NCBI GenBank assembly: GCA_964473735.1 | Contig: CAYYQD010000002.1 | Span: 7,351 to 71,350 of the forward strand | Origin: JAADCS01 sp964473735 | Lineage (GTDB): Bacteria > Hydrothermota > Hydrothermia > LBFQ01 | Direction: 5' to 3' | Length of the DNA stretch: 64,000 nucleotides | In this document: piece after piece, positions 15,930-23,893 of the stretch | Numbering within the stretch: position 1 is the stretch's first letter | How the letters are laid out: the number at the start of each line of letters is the position of its first letter | The notes under the pieces: generated by a model | Told to the model about the DNA's origin: nothing | The model's database searches: none | What the model saw: the letters and a program-made list of their open reading frames with translations, nothing else | Made by a program: the position numbers and the translations under genes

Positions 15930-17031
15930 TGGGATAACCGTATCCGGGAACCGTTGGACCTCTACGGACTATATCCTGAAGTACTGCGGGGTTAAGGTCG
16001 GGGATACCCTGACGGACAGCACCCTAACGGCCGTTAAGAGGAGGCTCTGGCAGCTGGGACTGTTCAGGGGCGTAGAGGTGTGGTACGATGCGGGTACTCT
16101 ACGCGTAGAGGTCAAGGAAGCGTGGTACATTTACCCCTTTCCCTATATCAGCGTATCAACGGTTGAGGTGGCCTACGGCGCAGGTATTCAGGACATAAAC
16201 TTCCGGGGTAGGGGGGAGAACGCTTACGTCTTGGTTACGTACGGGGACAGACGCACGTTTATGGTCGGGTGGAGTACCCCCACCCACAGGATGGTCAGGG
16301 AGGTCCTCTCCGTTGAGGGTGGTAAGGAGTTCTACAGGTCCCAGCTCTACCGTATGCCCATAGACCGATACTTCCTGAACCTCAAGTTCAGGAGCGCGCT
16401 TGAAGGTCCCTGGCGGTTGAAGATGAGAGTCCTGCTCGGTGAGGTCGTATCCGACAGCTCTCACCTTCTCTACCGGCGGGAGGGGGACAGGTTCCTCGGC
16501 GTGGAGACCTCCATCTACAGGGACACGCGCGATTGGGAGAACTACCCCAAACGCGGTTATCTCATGAAGGCTGATTTCACCTCGTATTCGGGGGACTTCG
16601 CCGCGTGGGTGTACGGTGGGGATTACGAGGGGTTCTTTACGGCGGGCAAGATTACCTTCGTACCCTACGTATCCTTCAGGGGTACCTTCGGGGAACTGCC
16701 TCTCTACCTCCGTCTCCCTCTCGTAGGTACGTCGGAGATAGTAAGGGGGAGCTACCCGGCTACCCGCATCCTCGGGAGCAGGAGACTGGTTCTATCCGGT
16801 GAGGTCAGGTACCTGACCTTTGAGAGGTTCCCGGATCCTTTGGGTAGGATAGTGGAGGGAGGGGCGGCCGCCGTACTATTCGCGGACGCTGGCACCGTTG
16901 ATACCCTCAGGGCGGCGGTCTTCGGGGTCGGTGCCGTCGCGTACACCCCCTTCGGCTCCTTCACGGGCCTGATAGGGTACGGTACCGGAGGGTTAAACCT
17001 GTTCTTCGGTGAAAGCCGCCGCATCTGGTAG
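15895..17031 (+). CDS. Omp85-family outer-membrane protein with one POTRA domain
   Basis: A 378-residue BamA/TamA-like protein. Residues about 10-75 form one POTRA domain (IDGITVSGNRWTSTDYILKYCGVKVGDTL, then LWQLGLFRGVEVWYD). The rest is a surface-antigen barrel ending GYGTGGLNLFFGESRRIW. Family members insert proteins or lipids at the outer membrane, but BamA has five POTRAs, so this short version is probably a dedicated or accessory factor. No normal signal peptide is visible at the chosen ATG, and the gene overlaps the end of murI by 35 bp, so the real start may be different. Confidence 0.8.
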   Translation: MFSLFISYRIIDGITVSGNRWTSTDYILKYCGVKVGDTLTDSTLTAVKRRLWQLGLFRGVEVWYDAGTLRVEVKEAWYIYPFPYISVSTVEVAYGAGIQDINFRGRGENAYVLVTYGDRRTFMVGWSTPTHRMVREVLSVEGGKEFYRSQLYRMPIDRYFLNLKFRSALEGPWRLKMRVLLGEVVSDSSHLLYRREGDRFLGVETSIYRDTRDWENYPKRGYLMKADFTSYSGDFAAWVYGGDYEGFFTAGKITFVPYVSFRGTFGELPLYLRLPLVGTSEIVRGSYPATRILGSRRLVLSGEVRYLTFERFPDPLGRIVEGGAAAVLFADAGTVDTLRAAVFGVGAVAYTPFGSFTGLIGYGTGGLNLFFGESRRIW

Positions 17032-17044
17032 GACGTTGCCGCTT

Positions 17045-17050
17045 TAGAAT
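17045..17050 (+). promoter_or_regulatory. -10 box TAGAAT of the TPR-M16 gene pair
   Basis: Nine bases before the ATG at 17060. Confidence 0.55.
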
Positions 17051-17059
17051 CCGCACTTC

Positions 17060-17323
17060 ATGGAGGTTGATAACATCCTGGAGGAGGTGAAGTTCTACAT
17101 TATGAACCGCCGATACGACGAGGCGGAGAAACTCCTGAAGGAGGCCCTGAAGAGATACCCCGACGACGAGGACCTGTTGTACAATCTGGGGCTGGTGTAC
17201 GAGCTCCGGGCGGAGAACCGCAAGGCGATGGACATATACAGGAGGATCGTGGATATCTCCTCCGGGGGGCGGCGTAGAAGCGACGCCCTCAAACGGATGA
17301 GGAAGTTAGAAGGTACCGTCTGA
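17060..17323 (+). CDS. Small TPR protein
   Basis: An 87-residue protein of two tetratricopeptide repeats (MNRRYDEAEKLLKEALKRYP, then DEDLLYNLGLVYELRAENRK and MDIYRRIVD). TPRs bind partner proteins. It ends one base before the M16 protease start and shares its promoter, so it may assist that protease. No signal peptide is seen. Confidence 0.75.
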   Translation: MEVDNILEEVKFYIMNRRYDEAEKLLKEALKRYPDDEDLLYNLGLVYELRAENRKAMDIYRRIVDISSGGRRRSDALKRMRKLEGTV

Positions 17324-17324
17324 T

Positions 17325-18524
17325 ATGCTCTGGAACGAGAGGGTTGAGGTTTTTACCCTTACTAACGGACTTACCGTTTATCATCAGTACTACCCCGAAG
17401 CGGTCGCGGGGGTGGTCGTACTATACAGGGTGGGTTCGGCCTACGAGGAAGCCGGGAAGACGGGCATGGCCCACATTTTGGAGCACCTGATGTTCAACGG
17501 AACGAAGAGATACGGGCCTTTCAGCAACTACGTTGAGGCCTGGGGAGGGTACGACAACGCCTTCACGGACAGGGACATAACCCTGTACCACACCGTAGTC
17601 CCGGCCGATAGACTCCCGGACGTTCTGCGACTTGAGGCGGACAGGATGGAGAACCTGACCTTCAATAACTTCGGGGCCGAGAAGTCGGTAATATTGGAGG
17701 AGTACCTCCTGAGTGAGAACGAGGACGACGAGCGGTTATGGACGGAGGTCTTCGCCCACCTGTGGCCGGATTCCCCCTACTCCAACCCCGTCAGCGGATG
17801 GCCGGAGGACGTATCGGGCCTAACGCTAAGTGATCTGGAGGACTTCTATGGAAGATATTACACCCCCAACAACGCCCTACTGGTGGTCGTCTCCCCTTAT
17901 ACTCTGGAGGAGGTCAGGAGGTACGTCCGGGAAGCCTTTGAAAAGATAAGTGCGGGCTCCGGGGTAAGAAGACCCCCCCACGGACCTCCCCCCTACCGGT
18001 GGTTCAAGAGCGTAACGGTGAAGCTGAAACGGCCCAGGCGTTTCGTTCTGGCGTTCCGTCTCGGCCGACCATCCCTGAAGTACAACACCGTTCTAAACGT
18101 CTTTACCCGGGTTCTGGACCTTGAGAGGTCCTCCCCCCTGTGGCCGTTGGTAGAGGAGGGCCACATTGAGATGTTCAACGTGCGTAATTACGAGTACGAA
18201 GGGGGAAACGTAGTAGCCGTTATCGGAGAGGTATCACCGGGCAGCACCGTTCCCTCCGACAGGATAATGGACGTGCTTACGGGATTTGTCCCACGAAAGA
18301 ACATCGTTGATAGGGTGAAGAGGATGTTTAAGAGCGAATTCGTCTTCAGCTACGAGGAGGCGGAGAGTGTTAGCATCAACGTCGCCCTGACCGCCTACCT
18401 GTACGGTGAGGTGCCGTCCCTCTCCGCCAGTCTGCGTATGTACGATGAGGTGTCCTTGGAGGACCTGATAGCCGTAAGGAGGGACCTCGGCTCCGCCCCG
18501 AGCGTGCTGGTGATGTACGGATAA
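17325..18524 (+). CDS. M16 family zinc metallopeptidase
   Basis: A 399-residue peptidase of the pitrilysin/processing-peptidase type. The inverted zinc motif HILEH is at residues 50-54, and the distal zinc Glu is expected in the segment EKSVILEEYLLSEN near residue 125. The second half is the usual inactive-type lobe that closes the chamber. No signal peptide is apparent, so it may be cytoplasmic. The upstream TPR gene is in the same transcript. Confidence 0.88.
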   Translation: MLWNERVEVFTLTNGLTVYHQYYPEAVAGVVVLYRVGSAYEEAGKTGMAHILEHLMFNGTKRYGPFSNYVEAWGGYDNAFTDRDITLYHTVVPADRLPDVLRLEADRMENLTFNNFGAEKSVILEEYLLSENEDDERLWTEVFAHLWPDSPYSNPVSGWPEDVSGLTLSDLEDFYGRYYTPNNALLVVVSPYTLEEVRRYVREAFEKISAGSGVRRPPHGPPPYRWFKSVTVKLKRPRRFVLAFRLGRPSLKYNTVLNVFTRVLDLERSSPLWPLVEEGHIEMFNVRNYEYEGGNVVAVIGEVSPGSTVPSDRIMDVLTGFVPRKNIVDRVKRMFKSEFVFSYEEAESVSINVALTAYLYGEVPSLSASLRMYDEVSLEDLIAVRRDLGSAPSVLVMYG

Positions 18525-18533
18525 TGACGACCG

Positions 18534-18539
18534 TATAAT
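18534..18539 (+). promoter_or_regulatory. -10 box TATAAT of the solute-binding protein gene
   Basis: The largest gap of the set, 13 bases to the ATG at 18553. Confidence 0.5.
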
Positions 18540-18552
18540 CTCATAGCATCCG

Positions 18553-19602
18553 ATGAGTAGATGGTTCATAGTACTCGCAGGCGCGTCGCTCCTGATGGGC
18601 GGGTGCGGTAAGAGCGAGCTCCACCTCTGGTACTACTTCGGTGAGATACACGACTACCACTTTCGGAACCTTTTAAATCACCTGTGGAGACAGTTCCCTT
18701 TCTCCGTGGTTCCCCGCAAATTCGGATCCATAAGGGAACTTGAAGACTCCCTGCTCAAGGTGAGCGAGGATAACCTTCCCGACGTGGCGCTTACCTACCC
18801 CTCAACCGTAAAAGCCCTATACGAGGCGGGAAGACTCCAGCCGGTGGATACCACGGAGGTAAAACCCGTCCTTCCGGGGTACTGCGAGTTCGGAGGAAAG
18901 AAGTACTGCTGGCCGCTCTTTAAGAGTTTCGTCGGGTTCTACCTGAACGTTCCCCTCGCTCAACAGGTGGGTCTGGATACGGTCTTCCGTCTGGAGGACC
19001 TCCTGAATCTGAACACGGAGTACGTCGTCTTAGGTATGTACGTCTCCTCTACCCTATACACCGCCTTTACCTTTACGTACGCCTCCGAGGGTATGTCCCT
19101 GAAGGACGCCTGCGTTGAGGCCGGGAGGCTGTACTACGGCCTCCTACACCGACCGTACGTCAGGCTGTATCCATCCCCCTACAGAGCACAGGAGGACGTC
19201 GTACTTGAGAGGATAGTCCTCCTGCCCGGGACGAGCGCCTACGCCCCCTACATAGAGAGGGAGGGTATCGCCCTGAAGTTCGTGCCCCTGATTAACAGAA
19301 AAGGGGAGAAGGTACTTTTCCTATCGGGCCCGGACCTCGTGCTCCTGAAGGGTGGGGAGCGTAAGATGGCGACGACCTTCGTAAAGGCCCTGTACAGTAC
19401 TCTGGAGAAGGATACCGTATGGCGTAGGTTCGGTTATATCCCTGCTATTACCCTCAGAGAAAAGAACATCTACCACGATATGAACTTCAACGTCCCGCGT
19501 CAGGAGATACGGGAGCTGATCCGGAGCTTCGTGGGGGCCGACTCTCTGGACCTGAACGCGGTTGAGAGGGTATGTGAGAAGTTCAGGAGGCTTGAGTGGT
19601 AG
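18553..19602 (+). CDS. Solute-binding lipoprotein (ABC-type, family 1-like)
   Basis: A 349-residue lipoprotein with the lipobox LMGGC. The first 100 residues read LHLWYYFGEIHDYHFRNLL, then LEDSLLKVSEDNLPDVALTY and AGRLQPVD, the pattern of extracellular solute-binding proteins for sugars or polyols. No permease or ATPase gene lies near it, so its transporter is elsewhere or it has another role. Its last 7 bases overlap the hydrolase gene that follows. The ligand is unknown. Confidence 0.75.
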   Translation: MSRWFIVLAGASLLMGGCGKSELHLWYYFGEIHDYHFRNLLNHLWRQFPFSVVPRKFGSIRELEDSLLKVSEDNLPDVALTYPSTVKALYEAGRLQPVDTTEVKPVLPGYCEFGGKKYCWPLFKSFVGFYLNVPLAQQVGLDTVFRLEDLLNLNTEYVVLGMYVSSTLYTAFTFTYASEGMSLKDACVEAGRLYYGLLHRPYVRLYPSPYRAQEDVVLERIVLLPGTSAYAPYIEREGIALKFVPLINRKGEKVLFLSGPDLVLLKGGERKMATTFVKALYSTLEKDTVWRRFGYIPAITLREKNIYHDMNFNVPRQEIRELIRSFVGADSLDLNAVERVCEKFRRLEW

Positions 19603-20270
19603 TATCCGCCCTGACCTTGACCCTATTCGGTAGAAAGGTACTCGTGATGCTTCCCGGATCGCGGCCGCGGGGGTACTTCCTGTTCCTCCATGGCTCCCTA
19701 CTCTCCCCCGACGATTACACGGAGTACCTTAGAAGGGTGGCCGCCGGTGGATACGTCGTAATAGCACCCTACTACACCATGCATATCTTCACGGACGTTG
19801 GGAAGACTTCCCGGGATGCCCGTCTCATCCTTGACAGCCTCAAGGAGGTCTACGGCGTAAATACGGGGTGCGTCGGAGGGCACTCCATGGGAGCCCTCAT
19901 AGCCCTTAATATGGCCGAAGGTCATGACTGCGCCGTCCTCCTGTCCCTCTACCTACCACCCTGGATGAGGCCCGACAGCGTGTCCGTCCCCCTCCTCCTC
20001 ATCTCTGGAGGTAGGGACTTCCTGACACCGTACTTCCTGCACCAGATGCCCCTCTTCCGTAAGGCTGTGGCGGACAGGTCCATCATCGTTATTCCCGAGG
20101 GTACCCACAACGCGTACCTGAACGGTCCGGTCTGGGGAGACTTTATGGCGGGGTGGCCCCCCTTCGGTCAGAGGAGGTTTTACGAAGAGGTAGCGGATGC
20201 AACCTTGAGGTTCATGGACAGACACGTCAGGGTACGGGGCCCAGCACCACCTCGTGTAATGGTACGTTGA
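19596..20270 (+). CDS. Alpha/beta hydrolase
   Basis: A 224-residue hydrolase with a GTG start and a strong AGGAGG ribosome site at 19585-19590. The nucleophile elbow GGHSMGAL has the Ser near residue 97, an acid LLISGGRDFLTP near 140, and a late His in IPEGTHNAY near 170. The HG-type oxyanion segment is YFLFLHGSLLSPDDY. It resembles the dienelactone hydrolase/chlorophyllase-like group. It is coupled to the upstream solute-binding lipoprotein and may process the same compound. Its 3' end overlaps convergent recF by 44 bp. Confidence 0.8.
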   Translation: MVVSALTLTLFGRKVLVMLPGSRPRGYFLFLHGSLLSPDDYTEYLRRVAAGGYVVIAPYYTMHIFTDVGKTSRDARLILDSLKEVYGVNTGCVGGHSMGALIALNMAEGHDCAVLLSLYLPPWMRPDSVSVPLLLISGGRDFLTPYFLHQMPLFRKAVADRSIIVIPEGTHNAYLNGPVWGDFMAGWPPFGQRRFYEEVADATLRFMDRHVRVRGPAPPRVMVR

Positions 20271-21234
20271 TATCGGGCCTTCGGGTGGAGGAGACGAAAA
20301 CCTGACCCTTGAGACTCTCCATAACCCCCTCTATCCCCTCCCTGTCCAGATACACGAAGGGCTCATCCAAAACCATGACCGGGGAGTCCTGAAGCCTCTC
20401 CTCTAATAGGTCCCGCACGAATATGACTATACCTAAGTGTATCCGCCTCTTCTGTCCCTCTGAGGCGAAGTACCTAACCGGCTTGCCCTCAAGGAGTATC
20501 TCAAAGCGGTCCCTGTGGGGACCGAACAGGGCCGCTCGCCTCTCCATCTCCTCCTTTCCCCGACTCACTAAGTCTTCACCGTCCTTAATGCTCGGAATAT
20601 ACACTATACGGAACCTGTCCGGGACAAAGGAGTACCGTACTCCGGAGTTCAATCTCCTTACGAACTCCTCCCTTCTCCTCACCATGTAATCCACGTACCG
20701 TGCCATGGAGCGGTTCAGAGGAGTGGGGTCCGCGCCGCTGCGAAGGAGGATGCGCTTTTCCCTCAAAATTCGGTTGTAGCTAACCACGCTCGCGTAGTAC
20801 TCCGGATCCAGGAGGGATAGGGCCCAGTCAAAGAACTTCCTCCTTTCGGACGGAGGACCGTCCACGAAAGCGTGTTCCTTGGAGCTGAAGGAGAGGACGA
20901 CGAAGGTGTTGAAGACGTCCTGATAGGTCTTTAGGGTACGCCCGTCCTTCTTGAAGACTTTTTTCACGGTGTTCCCCCTCTCATCCACCTCAACGTAGGC
21001 CGTAAGGGTTATGGGAGTTCCCAGACGTACGAGGTGCGCCTCAAGGAAGAACCGCCTCTCCCCCCACCTGACCAGAGCGTAATCCCTGACCCCCCTGAAG
21101 GACCTCGGTACGGAAAGGTACGCTATAGCCTCTAACAGGGAGGTCTTTCCCGCACCGTTTGGACCTATGATTACGTTCAGGCTGTCGGAAAAACGATAGG
21201 TACCCCCCAAATTACGGAAATTCACCAACTTCAA
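20227..21234 (-). CDS. recF: DNA replication and repair protein RecF
   Basis: ATPase that loads RecA at gaps. Walker A GPNGAGKTS is at residues 24-32 of the TTG start, the signature region FASEGQKRRIHLGIVIF near 260, and Walker B VMVLDEPFVYLD near 290. From the TTG at 21234 the protein lacks the first strand of the usual N-terminus. Reading upstream in frame adds HIESL, and an ATT codon at 21249 lies 6 bases after a good Shine-Dalgarno site, so translation may start there. It is not next to dnaA, dnaN or gyrB. Confidence 0.92.
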   Translation of the reverse strand: MKLVNFRNLGGTYRFSDSLNVIIGPNGAGKTSLLEAIAYLSVPRSFRGVRDYALVRWGERRFFLEAHLVRLGTPITLTAYVEVDERGNTVKKVFKKDGRTLKTYQDVFNTFVVLSFSSKEHAFVDGPPSERRKFFDWALSLLDPEYYASVVSYNRILREKRILLRSGADPTPLNRSMARYVDYMVRRREEFVRRLNSGVRYSFVPDRFRIVYIPSIKDGEDLVSRGKEEMERRAALFGPHRDRFEILLEGKPVRYFASEGQKRRIHLGIVIFVRDLLEERLQDSPVMVLDEPFVYLDREGIEGVMESLKGQVFVSSTRRPDINVPLHEVVLGPVP

Positions 21235-21255
21235 ACTCTCTATGTGAATGGTCTC

Positions 21256-21262
21256 CCTCCTT
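21256..21262 (-). promoter_or_regulatory. Ribosome-binding site pointing to an ATT start of recF
   Basis: Minus-strand AAGGAGG, followed by six bases (GAGACC) and then ATT at 21249. The spacing to the ATT is ideal; the TTG at 21234 would be 21 bases away. Confidence 0.5.
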
Positions 21263-21271
21263 CTGGAGGGT

Positions 21272-21277
21272 ATTCTA
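21272..21277 (-). promoter_or_regulatory. -10 box TAGAAT of recF
   Basis: One of the few promoters here with a real leader, 22 bases before the proposed ATT. It faces the ubiE promoter box only ten bases away. Confidence 0.5.
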
Positions 21278-21287
21278 CGGTCGTGTT

Positions 21288-21293
21288 TAGAAT
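21288..21293 (+). promoter_or_regulatory. -10 box TAGAAT of ubiE
   Basis: Ten bases before the ATG at 21304; it rules out the in-frame ATG at 21244, which lies upstream of it. Confidence 0.55.
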
Positions 21294-21303
21294 CTGCCGT
21301 CCC

Positions 21304-21954
21304 ATGCAGGATAAACGTCGTATAGAGGAGATGTTCTCAAGGATGAGGCTGTACGAAGCCCGCAACGTAATATTCTCTTTCGGCCAAAATCTGATATGGC
21401 GTAGGTACCTTATAAGGGAGGCCGAGGGCTCCCTGCTGGACGTCGCTACCGGTGAGGGGAACGTGCTCCGGCTCTACCACGGTGGTAGGGCCGTTGGGGT
21501 TGATATAGCCATGGGGATGTTGAGGCGCGCCCGTGAGGGGCTACTGCTGGTCAGGGGAGATGCGGAGAGCCTCCCTATAAAGGACGCCAGCTTTGACACC
21601 GTGAGCATAGCCTTCGGTCTCAGGAACGTGCCGGATAAGCTCGCCGCTTTAAGGGAGTTCAATCGCGTCCTTAAACCCGGTGGTAAGGTGCTCATCCTTG
21701 ACATGAAGATAGGGGACAGGTTGGCATCGTGGCTGGCCCTCCCGTACGTGGGGGTCGTGATGCCCATACTAACACCCCTCTTCGGAGGGAGCGTGTCAGA
21801 CTACATCTATCTATTCCGCAGTATCCTGAACTTCCCGGGTAAGAGGGAGATGGAGGTCCTGTTCTCAAAGAGCGGTTTCGTCATGGAGAGGGCCTACTAC
21901 TTCCACGTGGGCTCTACGTACCTCTTCGTAGGCAGGAAGGTGGGTGATGCGTGA
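21304..21954 (+). CDS. ubiE: Ubiquinone/menaquinone biosynthesis C-methyltransferase UbiE/MenG-like
   Basis: SAM-dependent methyltransferase of 216 residues. Motif I is LLDVATGEGNVL, followed by VGVDIAMGML, VRGDAESLPIKDASFDTVSI, then FGLRNVPDKLAALREFNRVLKPGG and VLILDMKIG. These are the UbiE/MenG landmarks (fgLRNv, RVLKPGG). In an anaerobe the product would be menaquinone; the ring-forming men genes are not in this window. The start is the ATG 10 bases after a TAGAAT box, giving MQDKRRIEEMFSRM. Confidence 0.85.
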   Translation: MQDKRRIEEMFSRMRLYEARNVIFSFGQNLIWRRYLIREAEGSLLDVATGEGNVLRLYHGGRAVGVDIAMGMLRRAREGLLLVRGDAESLPIKDASFDTVSIAFGLRNVPDKLAALREFNRVLKPGGKVLILDMKIGDRLASWLALPYVGVVMPILTPLFGGSVSDYIYLFRSILNFPGKREMEVLFSKSGFVMERAYYFHVGSTYLFVGRKVGDA

Positions 21955-21978
21955 CCATGCGTTCCCTCAGCAGAATCC

Positions 21979-22016
21979 GGTACCACTTCTCCCGATTTTG
22001 TACCCAAAGTGATACC
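21979..22016 (+). repeat. 38-bp dispersed hairpin repeat, copy 3
   Basis: Starts GGTACCACTT, contains GATTTTGTACCCAAAGT and ends GATACC; one C-A mismatch in the stem. It lies between convergent ubiE and the 22232 gene. It shares the flank GAATCC with copy 5. Confidence 0.8.
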
Positions 22017-22184
22017 TTCCCGCCGGAGATGACTACATCGTTCCGATGGTACAATGTTACCCCTCTAAGGGTATCGGCTAAGTGTTGAGCCGTGCAGAAT
22101 TCTTGAGCTCGCCCTATGAGTATTCCGCACGAAAGTAGCAGAAAGGAACGCTTGACCACGAAAAGATCCGACGCCGGAATATAA

Positions 22185-22213
22185 CAAAAAAAGGGGGGCC
22201 CAAGGCCCCCTTT
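22185..22213 (-). terminator. Intrinsic terminator after the 22232 gene
   Basis: On the minus strand a GGGGGCC-TTG-GGCCCCC hairpin is followed by a run of eight T. It is placed for the minus-strand gene ending at 22232. The plus strand has only three T after the stem. Confidence 0.85.
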
Positions 22214-22231
22214 CGCAGGTTTAGGGTTCCT

Positions 22232-23218
22232 TTATCTCACGTAAGGCCTTATCAGGGCCCTATCCTTGGACCTGAAGACCACGAAATACACACCCTTGCG
22301 GGAGGGTAGCGGATAGGAAGCCTCCCTCTTACCGAAGTACCTCCTGATCAGGCGGCCGGTGGAGGAGTAGATGCTCAGGGTGTAATTCCCCACGTAGGTC
22401 ACATCCACCACGCCATCCCTCAGGGTCAGGACGGAGTACCCGACCGAGGGCCTCTCGGACACGCTCACGTTCATGACCTTGTGATAAAAGTCAGGGAATA
22501 GGGTATCAAGTACGGGGGCAGAGCCTGCTATGTACGTGTATCTCACGGAGTCGGTGTGGGTTCCTACCTTACCGTAATTTATACGGAAGATGTGCCTGTC
22601 GTACTCCTTGATGACTATGGAATCTACCCCGTAGGATGTAAAGGCCGACGCCCACACCCTGATGTTGAGCGGGTAAATGCCGACGGCGAGGTTGGTGGAC
22701 GTGGCCGCATCCACCGTAGCCTGAGAGGATACCACCCACGCGCTATCCACCGTAGCATCACCGTCCACGTCCCCTATGGGGAAACGGGTGTTAAGAGCAA
22801 GAAGACACGTGTCCCACGCCTCCCACGTATCCCCGGAGGCAGCGTTGTACTTGGCTACCATTACTCCACCCTCACCGTATAGTGTGCCGTCAAAGTAGGT
22901 GAAGGAGGTGTCGTTTATGGCTCCGGAGTCGGCCGTACCTATGCTCACCCAGGCGGCTACCTGTGTCCCGGGCTTATAGCACGTGCCTATGGTGTCGTAC
23001 GGCATAACGGCGAGGACGCTGTCGTGGGTGCTACCGTTTCCGTAAAGTCCTCCGCTCAACGTGTAGTCCCACGCGGCGCCGGCTACGTATCCGAGCCATG
23101 AGAGGGAGAAGAGGCTATAATCCGATGAGCCCTTCGGCACGACCCTCCGGGCGAGGGCCTCCCTCACCTTCAGGTGCAGGGTGGGATCAAAGTACAGGTT
23201 CGCCACTATCCACAACAT
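22232..23218 (-). CDS. Hypothetical exported protein with a C-terminal sorting-like domain
   Basis: A 328-residue protein. The middle is Asp/Thr/Ala-rich and beta-like (FPIGDVDGDATVDSAWVVS resembles a calcium-binding loop). The last 70 residues (TYVGNYTLSIYSSTGRLIRR, then YPLPSRKGVYFVVFRSKD) match the form of T9SS-type or FlgD-Ig-like C-terminal domains: strand, GR-L, and a late GVYF. A similar end occurs on the subtilase at 41.5 kb. The N-terminus is only weakly hydrophobic. Function unknown. Confidence 0.65.
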   Translation of the reverse strand: MLWIVANLYFDPTLHLKVREALARRVVPKGSSDYSLFSLSWLGYVAGAAWDYTLSGGLYGNGSTHDSVLAVMPYDTIGTCYKPGTQVAAWVSIGTADSGAINDTSFTYFDGTLYGEGGVMVAKYNAASGDTWEAWDTCLLALNTRFPIGDVDGDATVDSAWVVSSQATVDAATSTNLAVGIYPLNIRVWASAFTSYGVDSIVIKEYDRHIFRINYGKVGTHTDSVRYTYIAGSAPVLDTLFPDFYHKVMNVSVSERPSVGYSVLTLRDGVVDVTYVGNYTLSIYSSTGRLIRRYFGKREASYPLPSRKGVYFVVFRSKDRALIRPYVR

Positions 23219-23220
23219 AA

Positions 23221-23235
23221 CCCTATATTATAGGG
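23221..23235 (-). promoter_or_regulatory. Palindromic -10 region of the 23218 gene
   Basis: CCCTATA-T-TATAGGG, perfect 7-bp arms, contains minus-strand TATAAT at 23227-23232. The gap to the ATG is 8 bases. Confidence 0.65.
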
Positions 23236-23275
23236 CGGAGAGTACCGGCGTATCAAGGTCGTTGTACGAAAAACA

Positions 23276-23866
23276 TCATCGTTTCACGACACCGTTGAGT
23301 ATCAGGGAAGTTACCGTATCCTCAACCTCGCGGAACTTACCGTGGCCCTCATCCCCTTCAAAGAGGTACCTCATGGCGCCGTAGATAGTGCCCCTTATGG
23401 CGTGGGATATGGCCCCCACGTCCCCGGTGATGAACACCCCTCTACTCTGCCCGTCCCTGATTATGTGGGTTATGAGGTTGAAGTACCTGTCCTTCCTCTG
23501 CAGGTTCTTCACCAGGTCCATTCTCCTGGCCATGGATGAGAAGACGAAGCTATAGACGAACCGCAGGAAATCGGGGTTCTCCCTTACCTGACGGAAGTGC
23601 TCCCTCACCCATATCTCCAGCCTTCTGATCGGATCCTCCACCCCTCTCAGACTCTCCTCCAGGTCCTCTAAGGCCCGGTCCTTCAAGTACTGGAATATGC
23701 TGATTATGAGGTCCTCCTTTGACCTGAAGTAAAAGTAGAAGTAGCTCTTCGTCTTCCCCATGGCTCTGGCGAGGTCCTCCATGGACGTGTTGTCTATACC
23801 CTTCTCTATAAAGACCCTCATGGCCGCGAGGATGATCTCCCTACGTCTCTTCTCTCTGCTATCCAC
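23276..23866 (-). CDS. TetR/AcrR family transcriptional regulator
   Basis: A 196-residue repressor-type regulator. The N-terminal helix-turn-helix (residues 8-55) contains IILAAMRVFIEKGIDNTSME and the recognition helix MGKTKSYFYFYFRSKEDL. The C-terminal domain is all-helical and ligand-binding. The start is GTG with a TAGAAT box 8 bases upstream; that box sits in a 5-bp-arm palindrome that could be the autoregulatory operator. It lies between two envelope-protein genes, possible targets. The effector is unknown. Confidence 0.88.
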   Translation of the reverse strand: MDSREKRRREIILAAMRVFIEKGIDNTSMEDLARAMGKTKSYFYFYFRSKEDLIISIFQYLKDRALEDLEESLRGVEDPIRRLEIWVREHFRQVRENPDFLRFVYSFVFSSMARRMDLVKNLQRKDRYFNLITHIIRDGQSRGVFITGDVGAISHAIRGTIYGAMRYLFEGDEGHGKFREVEDTVTSLILNGVVKR

Positions 23867-23870
23867 ACCG

Positions 23871-23883
23871 CCGTATTCTACGG
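23871..23883 (-). promoter_or_regulatory. Palindromic -10 region of the tetR-type gene
   Basis: CCGTA-TTC-TACGG, with minus-strand TAGAAT at 23875-23880; gap to the GTG is 8 bases. It could also be the regulator's own binding site. Confidence 0.5.
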
Positions 23884-23893
23884 GGGACGGACC

